From Amycolatopsis pittospori (GTDB lineage Bacteria; Actinomycetota; Actinomycetes; Mycobacteriales; Pseudonocardiaceae), in contig NZ_JACBXD010000017.1 in assembly GCF_013870525.1 (NCBI RefSeq), forward strand, positions 57,021 through 121,020: a stretch of DNA of 64,000 bases. The letters run 5' to 3'. Of this stretch, positions 35,105 to 48,398 are shown piece after piece (position 1 is the stretch's first letter; each line of letters starts with the position of its first letter). A program made the position numbers and the translations under genes. A model generated the notes under the pieces. It searched no databases. It had not been told where the DNA came from and saw nothing but the letters and a program-made list of their open reading frames with translations.

Positions 35105-35625
35105 CAGGCACCTCCCTTGATGTCGTTCTTGATGTCGTTGCGAGTGTCCTGCAAAGCTTCGATCCACTGTGGATAGTCGTCGACGTCGTCGCCGCGGAAT
35201 CCGGTGTCCAGTTCGACGTCACCGGCGAGCCAGGTGATGACGAGCAGCGCGTCGATGCCCATCACCTTCCCGGCCATGCCCTTGTCCTTGCGGACGCCGG
35301 TGACCGAGGCGCGCGGGATCCAGAAGTCCGGGGCGCCGCCGCGTTCGATGGCGACACCGTCTTCGTGCAGCCGCCAGACCGCGCCGGTGCGAAGACCGGC
35401 GCCGCGGGTGACCACGCGCTCCTGCCAGTGCCCCGCCGTCGTCGTGCTGATGTAGACGCCGGTCGATTCGAGCAGCGCGTCACCGGGCTCGGCGGGGATC
35501 TCGGCGAACGGCGGCACCTGGACGCTCTGCGCCCGGGACTTCCGTCGCCAGCCGCGCCACATCAGCAGGACGCAGACGAGGAAGAAGGCGAAGACCGCCA
35601 GGGTCAGCAGAATCCGGTCGCTCAT
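35104..35625 (-). CDS. Small membrane-anchored PH-like protein of the pyr operon
   Basis: This 173-residue protein has one N-terminal membrane helix ([18 protein letters not shown]), a basic stop-transfer segment and a soluble beta-rich domain of PH-like character. A gene of this type lies between pyrC and carA in other actinobacteria, including mycobacteria as I recall. Position and ATGA overlap with pyrC tie it to the operon, but no enzymatic role is visible. It might couple the pathway to the membrane, which is inference only. Confidence 0.8.
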   Translation of the reverse strand: MSDRILLTLAVFAFFLVCVLLMWRGWRRKSRAQSVQVPPFAEIPAEPGDALLESTGVYISTTTAGHWQERVVTRGAGLRTGAVWRLHEDGVAIERGGAPDFWIPRASVTGVRKDKGMAGKVMGIDALLVITWLAGDVELDTGFRGDDVDDYPQWIEALQDTRNDIKNDIKGGA

Positions 35626-36919
35626 GGCGTGATCTTCCCTTCCCGCGCGGTGATCCGCCCGCGCAGCAACGTCGCCGTCACCACGCCGGGGAGCCGCATT
35701 CCTTCGTACGGGGTGTTCGCCGCGATGCTCGCGAACTCGACGCCTCGTACGGTCCATTCGGTGTCCGGGTCCACCAGCGTCAGGTTCGCCGGTTCGCCGA
35801 CCTCGATCGGGCGGCCGTGATCGGTCAGGTTGCCGATCTCGGCGGGCCGCTCGCTCATCACGCGCGCGACACCCCGCCAGTCCAGCAGGCCGGTGCGGAC
35901 CATGGTCTCGACCACGATCGACAGCGCGGTCTGGAGACCGAGCATGCCGGGGCGGGCCGAGTTCCACTCGCAGTCCTTGTCCTGGACCGCGTGCGGCGCG
36001 TGGTCGGTGGCGACGCAGTCGATGACACCCTCGGCCAGCGCGGCGCGCAGCTTCTCGGCGTCGGATCCGGTGCGCAGCGGCGGGTTGACCTTGTTGACCG
36101 GGTCGTAGGTCGCCAGGCGGTCGTCGGTCAGCAGCAGGTGGTGCGGCGTGACCTCGGCCGAGACCTTGGTACCGCGCTCCTTGGCCCACTTCAGGATGTC
36201 GGCCGTGCCCGAGGTCGAGACGTGGCAGACGTGCAGCCGCGCGTTCGCGTGCCGGGCGAGCAGGCAGTCGCGGGCGACGATCGACTCCTCCGCCGAGGCG
36301 GGCCAGCCGGTGTAGCCCAGGCGCGCGGAGTTCTCACCTTCGTGCGCCTGCGCGCCGACGGTCAGCCGCGGCTCTTCGGCGTGCTGCGCGATGACGACAC
36401 CCAGCGCCGTCGAGTACTCCAGCGCGCGGCGCATCAGCAGCGGGTCCGCGACGCAGAGGCCGTCGTCGGAGAAGACCTTCACCTGCGCTTCGGACTTCGC
36501 CATGGTGCCCAGTTCGGCGAGCTTCTCGCCCTTGAGACCCACGGTGACCGCGCCGACCGGGTGCACGTCGACCAGTCCGGCCTCCTGGCCGCGCCGCCAC
36601 ACGTGATCGACGATCACCGCGTTGTCGGCCACCGGATCGGTGTTGGCCATGGCGAACACGGCGGTGTAGCCGCCGAGCGCGGCCGCGGCCGAACCGGTGG
36701 CGATGGTCTCGGTGTCCTCGCGGCCGGGTTCACGCAGGTGGGTGTGCAGGTCGACGAAACCGGGGAGCAGCACCTGGCCGCCCGCCTCGATCACTTCGGC
36801 GTCTTCGGGGACGTCGATCGCAGCGGTGGCACTCATGCCGGTGATGACCCCGTCCTCGACGAGCACGTCGACCGGGTCGCCCTCGCCGTAGGGTCGGGCG
36901 CCCTTGATCAGGACGGTGG

Positions 36920-36923
<4 letters not shown>
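35622..36923 (-). CDS. pyrC: Dihydroorotase
   Basis: PyrC cyclises carbamoyl-aspartate to dihydroorotate. The 433-residue amidohydrolase is of the class I (long) type. The zinc-binding phrase [17 protein letters not shown], the [11 protein letters not shown] and EVTPHHLLL histidines and the active-site Asp in ATDHAPHA are all present. Both the start (ATGA with the pyrB stop) and the end (ATGA with the next gene) overlap neighbours, showing tight operon coupling. Confidence 0.96.
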
Positions 36924-38643
<1,720 letters not shown>

Positions 38644-38704
38644 CTAGAGTCCCCTGGACCGGTCCCCTCGACCGGTTGGGGGTGAGGAAACGGAGAACCA
38701 CCAG

Positions 38705-39193
38705 ATGGGCGATTACGCCAAGGCGCTCGGGGCCAAGCTCCGCGGGATCCGCCAGCAGCAGGGCCTGTCCCTGCATGGGGTCGAGCAGAAGTCCGGAGGC
38801 CGGTGGAAGGCCGTCGTCGTCGGTTCGTACGAGCGCGGCGACCGCGCCGTCACCGTGCAGAAGCTCGCCGAGCTGGCCGATTTCTACGGCGTGCCGGTGG
38901 TCGAGTTGCTGCCGGAGGGCCGGGTGCCCTCAGGCGCCGAGCCCGCCACGAAGATCGTCATCAACCTGGAGCGGCTCCAGCAGCTCCCGGCGGAGAAGGT
39001 CGGGCCGCTCGCCCGCTATGCCGCCACCATCCAGAGCCAGCGCGGCGACTACAACGGCAAGGTGCTCTCCATCCGCACCGAGGACCTGCGTTCGCTGGCG
39101 ATCATCTACGACATGACCCCGGGTGAGCTCACCGAGCAGCTGATCGACTGGGGTGTGCTGCCGCCCGAGGCTCGACCGTCCAAAGAGGACTAG
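38705..39193 (+). CDS. bldD: Developmental regulator BldD
   Basis: BldD is the c-di-GMP-dependent master repressor of sporulation genes in streptomycetes and a conserved actinobacterial regulator. The 162-residue product has an N-terminal helix-turn-helix (ALGAKLRGIRQQQGLSLHGV) and a C-terminal domain with the complete c-di-GMP signature RGD-x8-RxxD at residues 113-127. Ligand-induced dimerisation should therefore be possible. It follows a BldD box and is divergent from pyrR, the same genomic setting as in streptomycetes. Confidence 0.96.
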   Translation: MGDYAKALGAKLRGIRQQQGLSLHGVEQKSGGRWKAVVVGSYERGDRAVTVQKLAELADFYGVPVVELLPEGRVPSGAEPATKIVINLERLQQLPAEKVGPLARYAATIQSQRGDYNGKVLSIRTEDLRSLAIIYDMTPGELTEQLIDWGVLPPEARPSKED

Positions 39194-39203
39194 AGATGGC
39201 GAC

Positions 39204-39229
39204 GTTTTCGGTCCGGGGGGACCGGAAAC
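39204..39229 (+). terminator. Terminator of bldD
   Basis: An 11-bp stem with one G-U-type mismatch (39204-39214 with 39219-39229) and a 4-nt G loop begins 10 nt after the bldD stop codon. Confidence 0.6.
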
Positions 39230-39255
39230 GCCAACCGGCACCACCGAGCACGAGA

Positions 39256-39289
39256 ACGGGCCGTGCCCTCGGAAGAGGACACGGCCCGT
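39256..39289. terminator. Second, bidirectional hairpin between bldD and nusB
   Basis: A 15-bp stem with one mismatch (39256-39270 with 39275-39289) and a 4-nt loop lies 13 nt beyond the nusB stop on the minus strand. It is suited to end nusB transcripts and to back up the bldD terminator. Confidence 0.75.
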
Positions 39290-39302
39290 CGCAGTACGTC
39301 TT

Positions 39303-39767
39303 CTAGAGAACGGCCCGGAGCCTGTCGGCGATGGTGCCGATCCGGCCGAGCACGCCGTTCACGAACCGCGGCGAGTCGTCGGTCGACAGCTCCTTCGCCA
39401 GCCCGACGGCCTCGTCGATGGCGACCGGGTCCGGCACGTCCTCGGCCCACAGCAGTTCGTAGACGCCGACCCGCAGCACCGCGAGATCCACCGGCGGCAT
39501 CCGGTCCAGCGTCCAGCCCTGGGCGTGCTCCGAGAGCAGCTCGTCGATCTGCGTCCGGCGCCCGGTGACCCCTTCGACCAGCGAGATCGTGTAGTCCCCG
39601 ATCGGGTCGACCTCGACCGAACCGACGCGGTCGGCCAGCAGCGTCACCGCGTCGGCGCCGCGCTGGGCCGCCTCGTACATCATCTCGACGGCACGCTTGC
39701 GCGCCTGGCGACGGCTGATCGGCCCGCCGCGGTTCGGCGACTTGCCGGATTTACCTGAGTCGGCCAT
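39303..39767 (-). CDS. nusB: Transcription antitermination factor NusB
   Basis: NusB with NusE forms the rRNA antitermination complex. The 154-residue all-helical protein begins after a basic leader with ISRRQARKRAVEMMYEA and ends with the conserved KELSTDDSPRFVNGVLGRI. The ATG overlaps the efp stop by one base (TGATG), so the pair efp-nusB is coupled, as in other actinobacteria. Confidence 0.95.
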   Translation of the reverse strand: MADSGKSGKSPNRGGPISRRQARKRAVEMMYEAAQRGADAVTLLADRVGSVEVDPIGDYTISLVEGVTGRRTQIDELLSEHAQGWTLDRMPPVDLAVLRVGVYELLWAEDVPDPVAIDEAVGLAKELSTDDSPRFVNGVLGRIGTIADRLRAVL

Positions 39768-40330
39768 CAGTTGGAGACGCGGCCCAGGTAGCGGCCGTCA
39801 CGGGTGTCGACCTTGATCTTCTCGCCGGTGGTGAGGAACAGCGGCACCTGGATCTCGGCGCCGGTCTCCAGGGTGGCCGGCTTGGTGCCACCGGTGGACC
39901 GGTCGCCCTGCAGACCCGGGTCGGTGTGCTGGACGATCAGCTCGACCGAGGTCGGCAGCTCGATGTACAGCGGGACGCCCTCGTGCACCGCGACCTGGAC
40001 CTCGAAGTTCTCGAGCAGGTAGTTCGCGTTGTCGGAGACGGTTTCCGCCAGGACGGTGATCTGGTCGTAGGTCTCCGAGTCCATGAACACGAAGTCCGCG
40101 CCGTCCTTGTACAGGTAGGTCATGTTGCGGCGGTCGACGGTGGCCGTATCGACCTTCGTGCCCGCGTTGAAGGTCTTGTCGACGACCTTCCCGGTCAGCA
40201 CGTGCTTGAGCGTGGTGCGGACGAACGCGCCGCCCTTGCCCGGCTTGACGTGCTGGAACGCGGTGACGGTCCACAGCTGGCCGTCGAGGTTGAGGACGAG
40301 CCCGTTCTTCAGGTCGTTGGTGGTGGCCAC
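39767..40330 (-). CDS. efp: Elongation factor P
   Basis: EF-P relieves ribosome stalling at polyproline stretches. The 187-residue three-domain barrel protein has the tip loop PGKGGAF with Lys32 at the position that is modified in some bacteria. I see no epmA/epmB-type modification genes here, and actinobacterial EF-P has been reported to work unmodified. The start is GTG (ATTNDLKNG). It is followed by nusB and preceded by pepP. Confidence 0.96.
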   Translation of the reverse strand: MATTNDLKNGLVLNLDGQLWTVTAFQHVKPGKGGAFVRTTLKHVLTGKVVDKTFNAGTKVDTATVDRRNMTYLYKDGADFVFMDSETYDQITVLAETVSDNANYLLENFEVQVAVHEGVPLYIELPTSVELIVQHTDPGLQGDRSTGGTKPATLETGAEIQVPLFLTTGEKIKVDTRDGRYLGRVSN

Positions 40331-40368
40331 GAGTGTGCAGTCTCCTGTGTCGATCTTCCGGGCCGCCG

Positions 40369-41460
40369 TCAGACGACCACGAGTTCCTTGGTGCTCAGCG
40401 TGAGGAGTTCGGGCGTACCTTCCCGCACGACCAGCGTGTCCTCGATGCGCACGCCACCGCGGCCGGGCAGATACACACCAGGCTCGACGGTGACCGCCAT
40501 ACCGGCGGACAGTGTACCGACGCCCGTGGTAGCGAGGCTGGGCGCCTCGTGCACCTGCAGTCCAACGCCGTGGCCGAGGCCGTGGCCGAACTCTTCGCCG
40601 CGCCCCGCGTCGACGATCACCCCGCGCGCCGCCTTGTCCACTTCGGACACTTCCGCACCCGGGAGGACGGCGTCGCAGCCGGCCTCCTGCGCGCGCCGGA
40701 CCAGCTCGTAGACCTCCTCCTGCCAGGCCGCGACCTTGCCGAGGACGAAGGTGCGGGTCATGTCGGAGTGGTAGCCGTCGACGGTGGCGCCGAAGTCGAT
40801 CTTGACGAAGTCGCCGGTCGCGAGCACGGCCGAGGTCGGCCGGTGGTGCGGGATCGCGGAGTTGACGCCCGCCGCGACGATCGTGTCGAACGACGGCCCG
40901 GTCGACCCGTGCCCGAGCATGCGGTTCTCGAGGTCGCGGGCGACGTCCAGCTCGGTCCGTCCCGGCCGCAGCCCACCGGACGACAGCAGGTCCTCCAGCG
41001 CCCTGTCCGCGGCCGCGCAGGCCTGACGCAGTGCCTCGATCTCCTGCTCGTCCTTGACCAGCCTCAACTGCTCCACGAGGCCGGGCGTACGGACCAGCTG
41101 GACACGGTCGAACCGCACCTTCAGGTCCTCGTGCTGCTCGACGCTGACGTGCTGGCTCTCGAAGCCGGTCTTGCCGAAGTCTTTTTCGGCCGCCAGGTCG
41201 GCGAGTTTGGCCGCGCTCGCGCGGTCCAGCACCCGTTCGAGGTCGGGCACCTCGGTCGCCGACTGGACCGTGTAGCGGCCGTCGGTACAGAAGATCGTCT
41301 TGTCGTCGCCGCCCCCGTGGACGAGGAGAGCGGCGTTGGACCCGGTGAAGCCGGTCAGGTACCTGATGTTGAGCAGGTCCGTGACCAGCAGCGCGTCCAC
41401 CCCGGAATCGGCCAGCAGGGAACGCAGCGCCGCGCGGCGGCGAGAGAAGTATTCACGCAC
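40369..41460 (-). CDS. pepP: Xaa-Pro aminopeptidase (M24 family)
   Basis: This 363-residue proline-specific aminopeptidase has a creatinase-like N-terminal domain ([21 protein letters not shown]) and a pita-bread catalytic domain. The five metal ligands lie in [17 protein letters not shown] (two Asp), [14 protein letters not shown] (His), VEPGVYLPG (Glu) and IEDTLVV (Glu). The start is the GTG at 41460. The aroQ-side genes and the pepP-efp-nusB order match other actinobacteria, where this gene is often called pepQ. Confidence 0.92.
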   Translation of the reverse strand: MREYFSRRRAALRSLLADSGVDALLVTDLLNIRYLTGFTGSNAALLVHGGGDDKTIFCTDGRYTVQSATEVPDLERVLDRASAAKLADLAAEKDFGKTGFESQHVSVEQHEDLKVRFDRVQLVRTPGLVEQLRLVKDEQEIEALRQACAAADRALEDLLSSGGLRPGRTELDVARDLENRMLGHGSTGPSFDTIVAAGVNSAIPHHRPTSAVLATGDFVKIDFGATVDGYHSDMTRTFVLGKVAAWQEEVYELVRRAQEAGCDAVLPGAEVSEVDKAARGVIVDAGRGEEFGHGLGHGVGLQVHEAPSLATTGVGTLSAGMAVTVEPGVYLPGRGGVRIEDTLVVREGTPELLTLSTKELVVV

Positions 41461-41565
41461 GGGGTTGATTATGTCGCGCGCTGACGGTGAAGTCTCCTCG
41501 TCGCGCTGACGCGCTTTAGAGGAGACCGTCCGCCGGTCCCTTTCCTCGGTCCCGTCGTGCCCGGT

Positions 41566-41622
41566 GGTCCGTGAAGGCCTCCTTGAGGGACTCTGGGTCC
41601 CTCAAGGAGGCCTTCACGGACC
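41566..41622. repeat. Intergenic palindrome, family C copy 1
   Basis: Perfect 26-bp arms (41566-41591 and 41597-41622) enclose a 5-nt loop TCTGG. The core is GTGAAGGCCTCCTTGAGGG. Its inner 55 nt, loop included, are identical to the copy at 49111-49165. It lies in a divergent intergenic region. Confidence 0.9.
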
Positions 41623-41673
41623 GCGTTGGCACCACAGCAGTCACAGCAGCCCCACAAGTCACAGCGTCGTCGC

Positions 41674-41720
41674 GTGAAGGCCTCCTTGCCTACCCGCAAG
41701 GTAGTGAAGGAGGCCTTCAC
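41674..41720. repeat. Intergenic palindrome, family C copy 2 (imperfect)
   Basis: The arms 41674-41693 and 41701-41720 (core GTGAAGGCCTCCTTGCCTAC) pair with two mismatches around a 7-nt loop. The tip of the stem resembles the 60015 copy rather than the neighbouring 41566 copy, so the two adjacent elements are not a simple tandem duplication. Confidence 0.85.
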
Positions 41721-41787
41721 GGACTTGGCGGGAAGGACGCTGGCCGACCCGGCGTGAGAGTCGCTACTGGCGAGTTAAACTCCCCCC

Positions 41788-42246
41788 ATGGCACCGTGGC
41801 TGACTCGTGGACTCGTGATGGCGCTGCTGCACGGCGTGGCCGTCACCGTGCTCGCCAAGTACGAGGTCTTCAACCCCACCGACAAGACCCTCGTCACCTC
41901 CCTCGCGCTCGCGATCCTGGTGGGCGCGGCGGCGGGCTGGGGCGCGGTGGACGCCTGGCAGGACAAACCCGAACGCGGCCGGAACTGGTTCATCGCGGCG
42001 CTGATCGCCGGCCCGGTCTCGGGCGTGCTGTACGTGATCGGCCGTGCGGTGTTCGTCGACCAGACCGGCGCCTCCGAACTCGCGGGCGCGCTCACCGGCG
42101 GCGCCGCGTTCTCCGCCCTGCTGGTGCTCATCCCGGCCGGGCTCGGCCTGTTCGTCGGCGGCCGCATCACCAGAACCGAGGACGACGACGAAGAGGAACC
42201 TCAGCCCGCGAGCGAGAAGCCGGCCGGGAAGCCGTCCCAGGCCTGA
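41788..42246 (+). CDS. Small four-helix membrane protein (B-4DMT-like)
   Basis: This 152-residue protein has four predicted transmembrane helices (near residues 7-24, 36-58, 66-88 and 100-126) and an acidic, proline-rich cytoplasmic tail (TEDDDEEEPQPASE). A small membrane protein in this place, divergent from the Xaa-Pro peptidase and near aro genes, is also found in mycobacteria, where it is annotated as a B-4DMT family transporter. The substrate is unknown. Its last 46 nt overlap the 3' end of the opposing lipoprotein gene. Confidence 0.8.
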   Translation: MAPWLTRGLVMALLHGVAVTVLAKYEVFNPTDKTLVTSLALAILVGAAAGWGAVDAWQDKPERGRNWFIAALIAGPVSGVLYVIGRAVFVDQTGASELAGALTGGAAFSALLVLIPAGLGLFVGGRITRTEDDDEEEPQPASEKPAGKPSQA

Positions 42247-43724
42247 TCGCTGATCTCTTCGACGGTCGAATCGTTCAGCGCGGCCGTCCCGGCGTCGGGG
42301 ACGGCGAACAGCTTGCCGTCGAGCACCACGCCGACCCCGCGTCCGGGTGCGCGCACCATCTTCGCGCCGGCGCTCAGACGCGCGGCCTGCGGGAGCTTCT
42401 CGATGACCTTGAGCGGCCGGTCCAGTATCTCGCCCGCGAGCGCCGCCGCCACCGAGCGCCGGTCCACCCGCACCAGTTTGCCCTCGGCCACCAGGTCGAT
42501 CGTCCGCTGCGGCGACGGCATCGCGACGCCTTCGAACGCGGTCCGCGTCCGGGCGTCGCCGTCGCAGGCCCGCGAGCCGCGGACGTCCAGCCCGAAATGT
42601 TTGAGGTCGGTCGGCGCCCCCGCGCCGCCGACGATCGTGGCGCGGACGACGTCGAACGGGACCCGGTCGCAGACGTCCCCGGAGGAGAGCGGCGCGTGCC
42701 CGTCGGGCCGCCGGACCAGGCCGGGGCCTTCCTTCCAGGCGCCCGGGATGATCAGCGACCGATACGGCTGCGCGGTGAAGTCCTTGGTCCAGAAGGTGAG
42801 CGTGGTGCCCGTATCGGTCTCGTGCGCGATCACGAAGGCGTCGAGCGCGCCGACCCACATCAGATCGGTGCTGAACCCGTCGACCAGCGAGCGCGTGCGC
42901 GGCGAGATCGTGCTGGGCTTGGCCACGAAGCCCTGCTCCCCCAGCGTTTCCACGCCCTGGGTGAAGGCCGCGTCCTTGGCGCGGAGCAGGAACTGCCCGG
43001 CGCCGTTCCAGCCGGCCGCCTTCGCCGTGGTGTCGGTGAAGATCAGGTAGAACCAGCCGTCGAGGTACACCGCCGAGGGCTGGCCCGCGCCGTAGACGTT
43101 GGCGCGGTGGACGTCGTGGGCGGGCCCGACGATCGGCTGCCCGCCGTTGGCTCGCGTCCATTCGAGGCCGTCGGGGCTGGTGGCGAGCCCGATCGAGTTG
43201 CCGAGCGCGTGGTCACCCGCCGCGCCCGTGTAATACATGTAGTAGGTCGCGCCGACCTTGATCACCGACGGGTCGCAGGTGTGCATCCCGTCGAAACCGC
43301 CGGGCGCGCCGGAGAACACCGCAGCCGGGCCGCCACCGGACGGGCCGGTGAAGGGACCGTCGAGCGAGGGCGACTGCGCGTAGAGGATGTCGTCGCCGGC
43401 GGGCGGCGCGCTGCCGTATTGGCTGCACCACCACATCCGGAGCCTGCCGCCGTCCCGCATCACCGTCGGGCCGTAGTTGTAGACCGAGTCCTGGTCCCCC
43501 GCGCCGATCACGCCGCCGCTCTGCCGGGGATCGCTCGACGCGAGTTCGACGTCCATCGGCCGCGGCGCCTCTTTCGGCGCCTGCTGGGCTCCGCCTATCC
43601 CGCCGCCCTTGCCGTCGGCCTGGGGCTGGGCGAGGCCGTCGCTGCAGGCCGCCAGGACCGCGCCGACCGCGAGGACGGCCACCACGACACGGGCGGGTCG
43701 CCGACCCCCACGAAAAAGGCGCAT
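42201..43724 (-). CDS. Secreted lipoprotein with a beta-propeller, glycosidase-like fold
   Basis: The 507-residue protein has a lipoprotein signal peptide (lipobox VLAAC at about residue 27) and a glycine/proline-rich linker. Repeated beta-strand motifs such as [32 protein letters not shown] and GWFYLIFTDTT resemble five-bladed propellers of the GH43/GH32/GH130 superfamily. The Asp in DPSVIKVGATYYMYYTG fits such folds. I cannot identify a full catalytic set, so it may bind or cleave extracellular carbohydrate. The gene ends inside the tail of the opposing gene (46-nt overlap). Confidence 0.7.
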   Translation of the reverse strand: MRLFRGGRRPARVVVAVLAVGAVLAACSDGLAQPQADGKGGGIGGAQQAPKEAPRPMDVELASSDPRQSGGVIGAGDQDSVYNYGPTVMRDGGRLRMWWCSQYGSAPPAGDDILYAQSPSLDGPFTGPSGGGPAAVFSGAPGGFDGMHTCDPSVIKVGATYYMYYTGAAGDHALGNSIGLATSPDGLEWTRANGGQPIVGPAHDVHRANVYGAGQPSAVYLDGWFYLIFTDTTAKAAGWNGAGQFLLRAKDAAFTQGVETLGEQGFVAKPSTISPRTRSLVDGFSTDLMWVGALDAFVIAHETDTGTTLTFWTKDFTAQPYRSLIIPGAWKEGPGLVRRPDGHAPLSSGDVCDRVPFDVVRATIVGGAGAPTDLKHFGLDVRGSRACDGDARTRTAFEGVAMPSPQRTIDLVAEGKLVRVDRRSVAAALAGEILDRPLKVIEKLPQAARLSAGAKMVRAPGRGVGVVLDGKLFAVPDAGTAALNDSTVEEISDQAWDGFPAGFSLAG

Positions 43725-43745
43725 GATGGCCGAGTGTAGCGAGAC

Positions 43746-44668
43746 TTAACCCGGCTGGGTGACGTCACTCCCCGGTAGGGCGACCAATTCCACTTCGAAG
43801 CCATCGGCGTTTTCGAGGTAGGCGGCGTAGTGGTGATCACCGCCCGCATACGGATACTTGTCCGCGAACATCGGCGACCAGCCATGTTCGACGGCTTTCG
43901 AAGCCAATTCGTTCACCCGATCGCGGGTATCGACGTGCAGAGCGAGATGGTTCAAGCCCGGCGCGGTCCGCTCGTGCTCTTCCTTGCTGAGCGCGGGGGA
44001 ACGTTCGACGACGAGGTACGTCGCGCCCAGTTTCCAGCTGACCCCGGCGGGCCAGCGCTGGAATTCCCGCCAGCCGAGTTCGCCGAGCAGCCAGCCCCAG
44101 CTCTCCTCGGCACGCGAGAGATCCGGCACCCACAGTTCGATGTGGTGCGCCAGACCGTGCTTCGACGGCAGCGCGACGAGTACGCGATGCGGTCCGCTGC
44201 CGTAATGCTCGCCGCTGCCGACGTCGAGAAAACCCAAGCGCCGCACCAGGTTCAAACTGGCCACATTGGACTCACCGACCAGCGCCCACACCGAGGAGAG
44301 CCCCAGCCCGGCGAGCCCGTGCTCCAGCAGCGCGCTCGCGGCCTCGGTCGCCAATCCTTGTCCGCCGTGCTCGCGCGCGAGGTAATAGCCGATCTCCGGC
44401 ACGTCGCCGGGCAACTCTTCCGACGGCCGCAGATGCGCGAGACCGATGACGTCGCCGTCGCGCTCGATCACCCAGTGCCCCATACCGGCGGGCCCACGGT
44501 AGGACAGGCGGCGGCCGACCATCTCGCGGACGCGGTCCGGCTCGGTGAGCGGAACCGCGAAATGCGAACTCATCGCCGGGTCGGAGAACAGTTCGACGAT
44601 CGCTTCGGTGTCGGCCTCGGTGAGCGCGCGCAGCCTCAGCCGGGCGGTCTTGATCTCGGGCGGGTTGT

Positions 44669-44672
<4 letters not shown>
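43746..44672 (-). CDS. GNAT acetyltransferase fused to a VOC/glyoxalase domain
   Basis: This is a 308-residue two-domain fusion. Residues 1-165 form a RimJ-type GNAT acetyltransferase ([18 protein letters not shown], acetyl-CoA loop region [26 protein letters not shown]). Residues about 172-300 form a vicinal-oxygen-chelate domain ([47 protein letters not shown]). The pairing suggests a modifying or resistance enzyme acting on a small molecule, but no substrate is evident. The ATG overlaps the aroQ stop (ATGA), so it travels with the shikimate operon. Confidence 0.88.
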
Positions 44673-46642
<1,970 letters not shown>

Positions 46643-46646
<4 letters not shown>

Positions 46647-47167
46647 GCTCGTTCCTTGCTGATCTCGGTCAGTCCGATGACGACGGCCTCGACGACCTCG
46701 TCGGGCGTCAGCCGGTCGGTTTCGATCTCGATCATGGCCACCTCGCGGTACACCGGCAGCCGTGCGTCGAGGAGTGCCTTGTAGGTGGCGCGGGGGTTGA
46801 CCCCGGCCAGCAGCGGGCGGGCGGTGGACAGCCCGGCGCGCTGGACCCCGGCGGCCATCCCGACGTTGAGGAAGACCACCGTGTGCCCGGCCAGCCGCTC
46901 CCGGGTACCCGGGGTGATCGGCGCTCCGCCGCCCAGGGAGAGGACGCCGTCGTGTTCGGCCAGCGCCTTCTCGACCATCTCCTCTTCCAGCGCGCGGAAG
47001 GCGGGTTCGCCCTCCTCCGCGAAGATGTCGGTGATGGGCTTGCCCGCTCGGGCGACGATGTCCTCGTCGCTGTCGCGGAAGGCGAGGCCGAGCCGGGCGG
47101 CGAGCGCCGGGCCGACCGTGCTCTTACCCGAGCCCGGCGGCCCGATGATCACCGCGCGAGGACTCAC
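46643..47167 (-). CDS. aroK: Shikimate kinase
   Basis: AroK phosphorylates shikimate. The 174-residue P-loop protein has Walker [10 protein letters not shown] at residues 9-17, the shikimate-binding Asp in [17 protein letters not shown], and the lid Arg in STARPLLAG. The GTG start overlaps the aroC stop as GTGA. The length is normal. Confidence 0.95.
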
Positions 47168-48351
47168 CAGCGCTCCTCGAGCGCCTTCAGGTAGGCCTCG
47201 GCGTTGCGCTTGCCCTCGATCAGCGAGTCGCCGCCGAACTTTTCCAGCGCGGCGTCGGCGAGGACCAGCGCGACCACCGACTCCAGCACGACACCGGCAC
47301 GGGGTACCGCGCAGACGTCGGAACGCTGGTGGATGGCCACCGCCGGCTCGCCGGTGGTGACATCCACAGTGGACAGTGCTTTGGGGACGGTCGAAATCGG
47401 CTTCATGGCGACGCGCACCCGCAGCGGCTCGCCGTTGGTGATGCCGCCTTCGAGGCCGCCGGCGCGGTTGGACCGGCGGGTCACCCCGACCGGGCCGGTG
47501 CCGCGGTCGATCTCGTCGTGGGCCTGGCTGCCCCAGCGCGTGGCCGTGGTGAAGCCGTCGCCGACCTCCACGCCCTTCATCGCCTGGACGCCCATGAGCG
47601 CACCGGCGAGGCGGGCGTCGAGCCTGCGGTCCCAGTGCACGTGCGAGCCGAGGCCCGGCGGGAGCCCGTAGGCGATCACCTCGATGACACCGCCGACGGT
47701 GTCACCCGCCTTCCGCACGGCGTCGACCTCGGCGACCATCGCGTCGGTCCCCTCCTGGCCGAAGGCGCGGACCGGGCTCTCGTCGATGGCGGGCAGGTCC
47801 GACGCCACGGGCAGCGGGCCCTCCGGCGCCGAAGCACCGCCGATGGACACGACGTGGCTGAGGATCTCGACCCCGAGCAGCTGCTTGAGGTACGCGCGGG
47901 CGACCGTGCCGAGCGCCGTCCGGGACGCGGTCTCGCGGGCGCTCGCGCGCTCCAGGACCGGCCGGGCCTCCGGGAAGCCGTACTTCTGCATGCCGGGCAG
48001 GTCCGCGTGGCCGGGCCGGGGACGCGTCAGCGGCTCGTTGCGCGCCAGGCCTTCCAGCTCCTCGGCGGGCACGGGATCGGCCGACATGACCTTCTCCCAC
48101 TTGGGCCACTCGGCGTTCTCGATCTGGACCGCGACGGGGCCACCCTGCGTGAGCCCGTGCCGGACACCGCCGGTGAACTCGATGTGGTCGGTCTCGAAGC
48201 CCATCCGGGGGCTGCGGCCGAAGCCGAGCCTCCGGCGCGCGAGCTGCTCGCCCACTTCGGCGGTCGTGACCTCGACCCCGGCGGGCATCCCTTCCAGGAT
48301 GGCGGCGAGGGCGGGTCCGTGCGATTCCCCTGCGGTTATCCAGCGCAACAC
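47164..48351 (-). CDS. aroC: Chorismate synthase
   Basis: AroC eliminates phosphate from EPSP to form chorismate, using reduced FMN. The 395-residue product carries all three family signatures: [18 protein letters not shown] near the N-terminus, [11 protein letters not shown] with its downstream [16 protein letters not shown], and the C-terminal [16 protein letters not shown]. The GTG at 48351 gives the usual [11 protein letters not shown] start. The long upstream frame extends into the prepilin peptidase gene and is rejected. It heads aroC-aroK-lipoprotein-aroB-aroQ-GNAT/VOC. Confidence 0.95.
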   Translation of the reverse strand: MLRWITAGESHGPALAAILEGMPAGVEVTTAEVGEQLARRRLGFGRSPRMGFETDHIEFTGGVRHGLTQGGPVAVQIENAEWPKWEKVMSADPVPAEELEGLARNEPLTRPRPGHADLPGMQKYGFPEARPVLERASARETASRTALGTVARAYLKQLLGVEILSHVVSIGGASAPEGPLPVASDLPAIDESPVRAFGQEGTDAMVAEVDAVRKAGDTVGGVIEVIAYGLPPGLGSHVHWDRRLDARLAGALMGVQAMKGVEVGDGFTTATRWGSQAHDEIDRGTGPVGVTRRSNRAGGLEGGITNGEPLRVRVAMKPISTVPKALSTVDVTTGEPAVAIHQRSDVCAVPRAGVVLESVVALVLADAALEKFGGDSLIEGKRNAEAYLKALEERW

Positions 48352-48398
48352 CTGACAGATCCTGTCACAACCCCCCTTCCGTCCCGGGACAGGCCGGG

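Larger units (their letters stand above)
41461..41787. other. Divergent 327-nt gap holding stacked palindromes
   Basis: No gene is visible. The gap lies between two divergent start codons and contains a nested hairpin (41492-41499 with 41519-41526, enclosing GCGC-TGAC-GCGC) and two family C palindromes (41566-41622 and 41674-41720). Promoters for pepP and the membrane-protein gene must also be here, but none is clear. This is the one place where the palindromes are not at a gene's 3' end. Confidence 0.7.
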
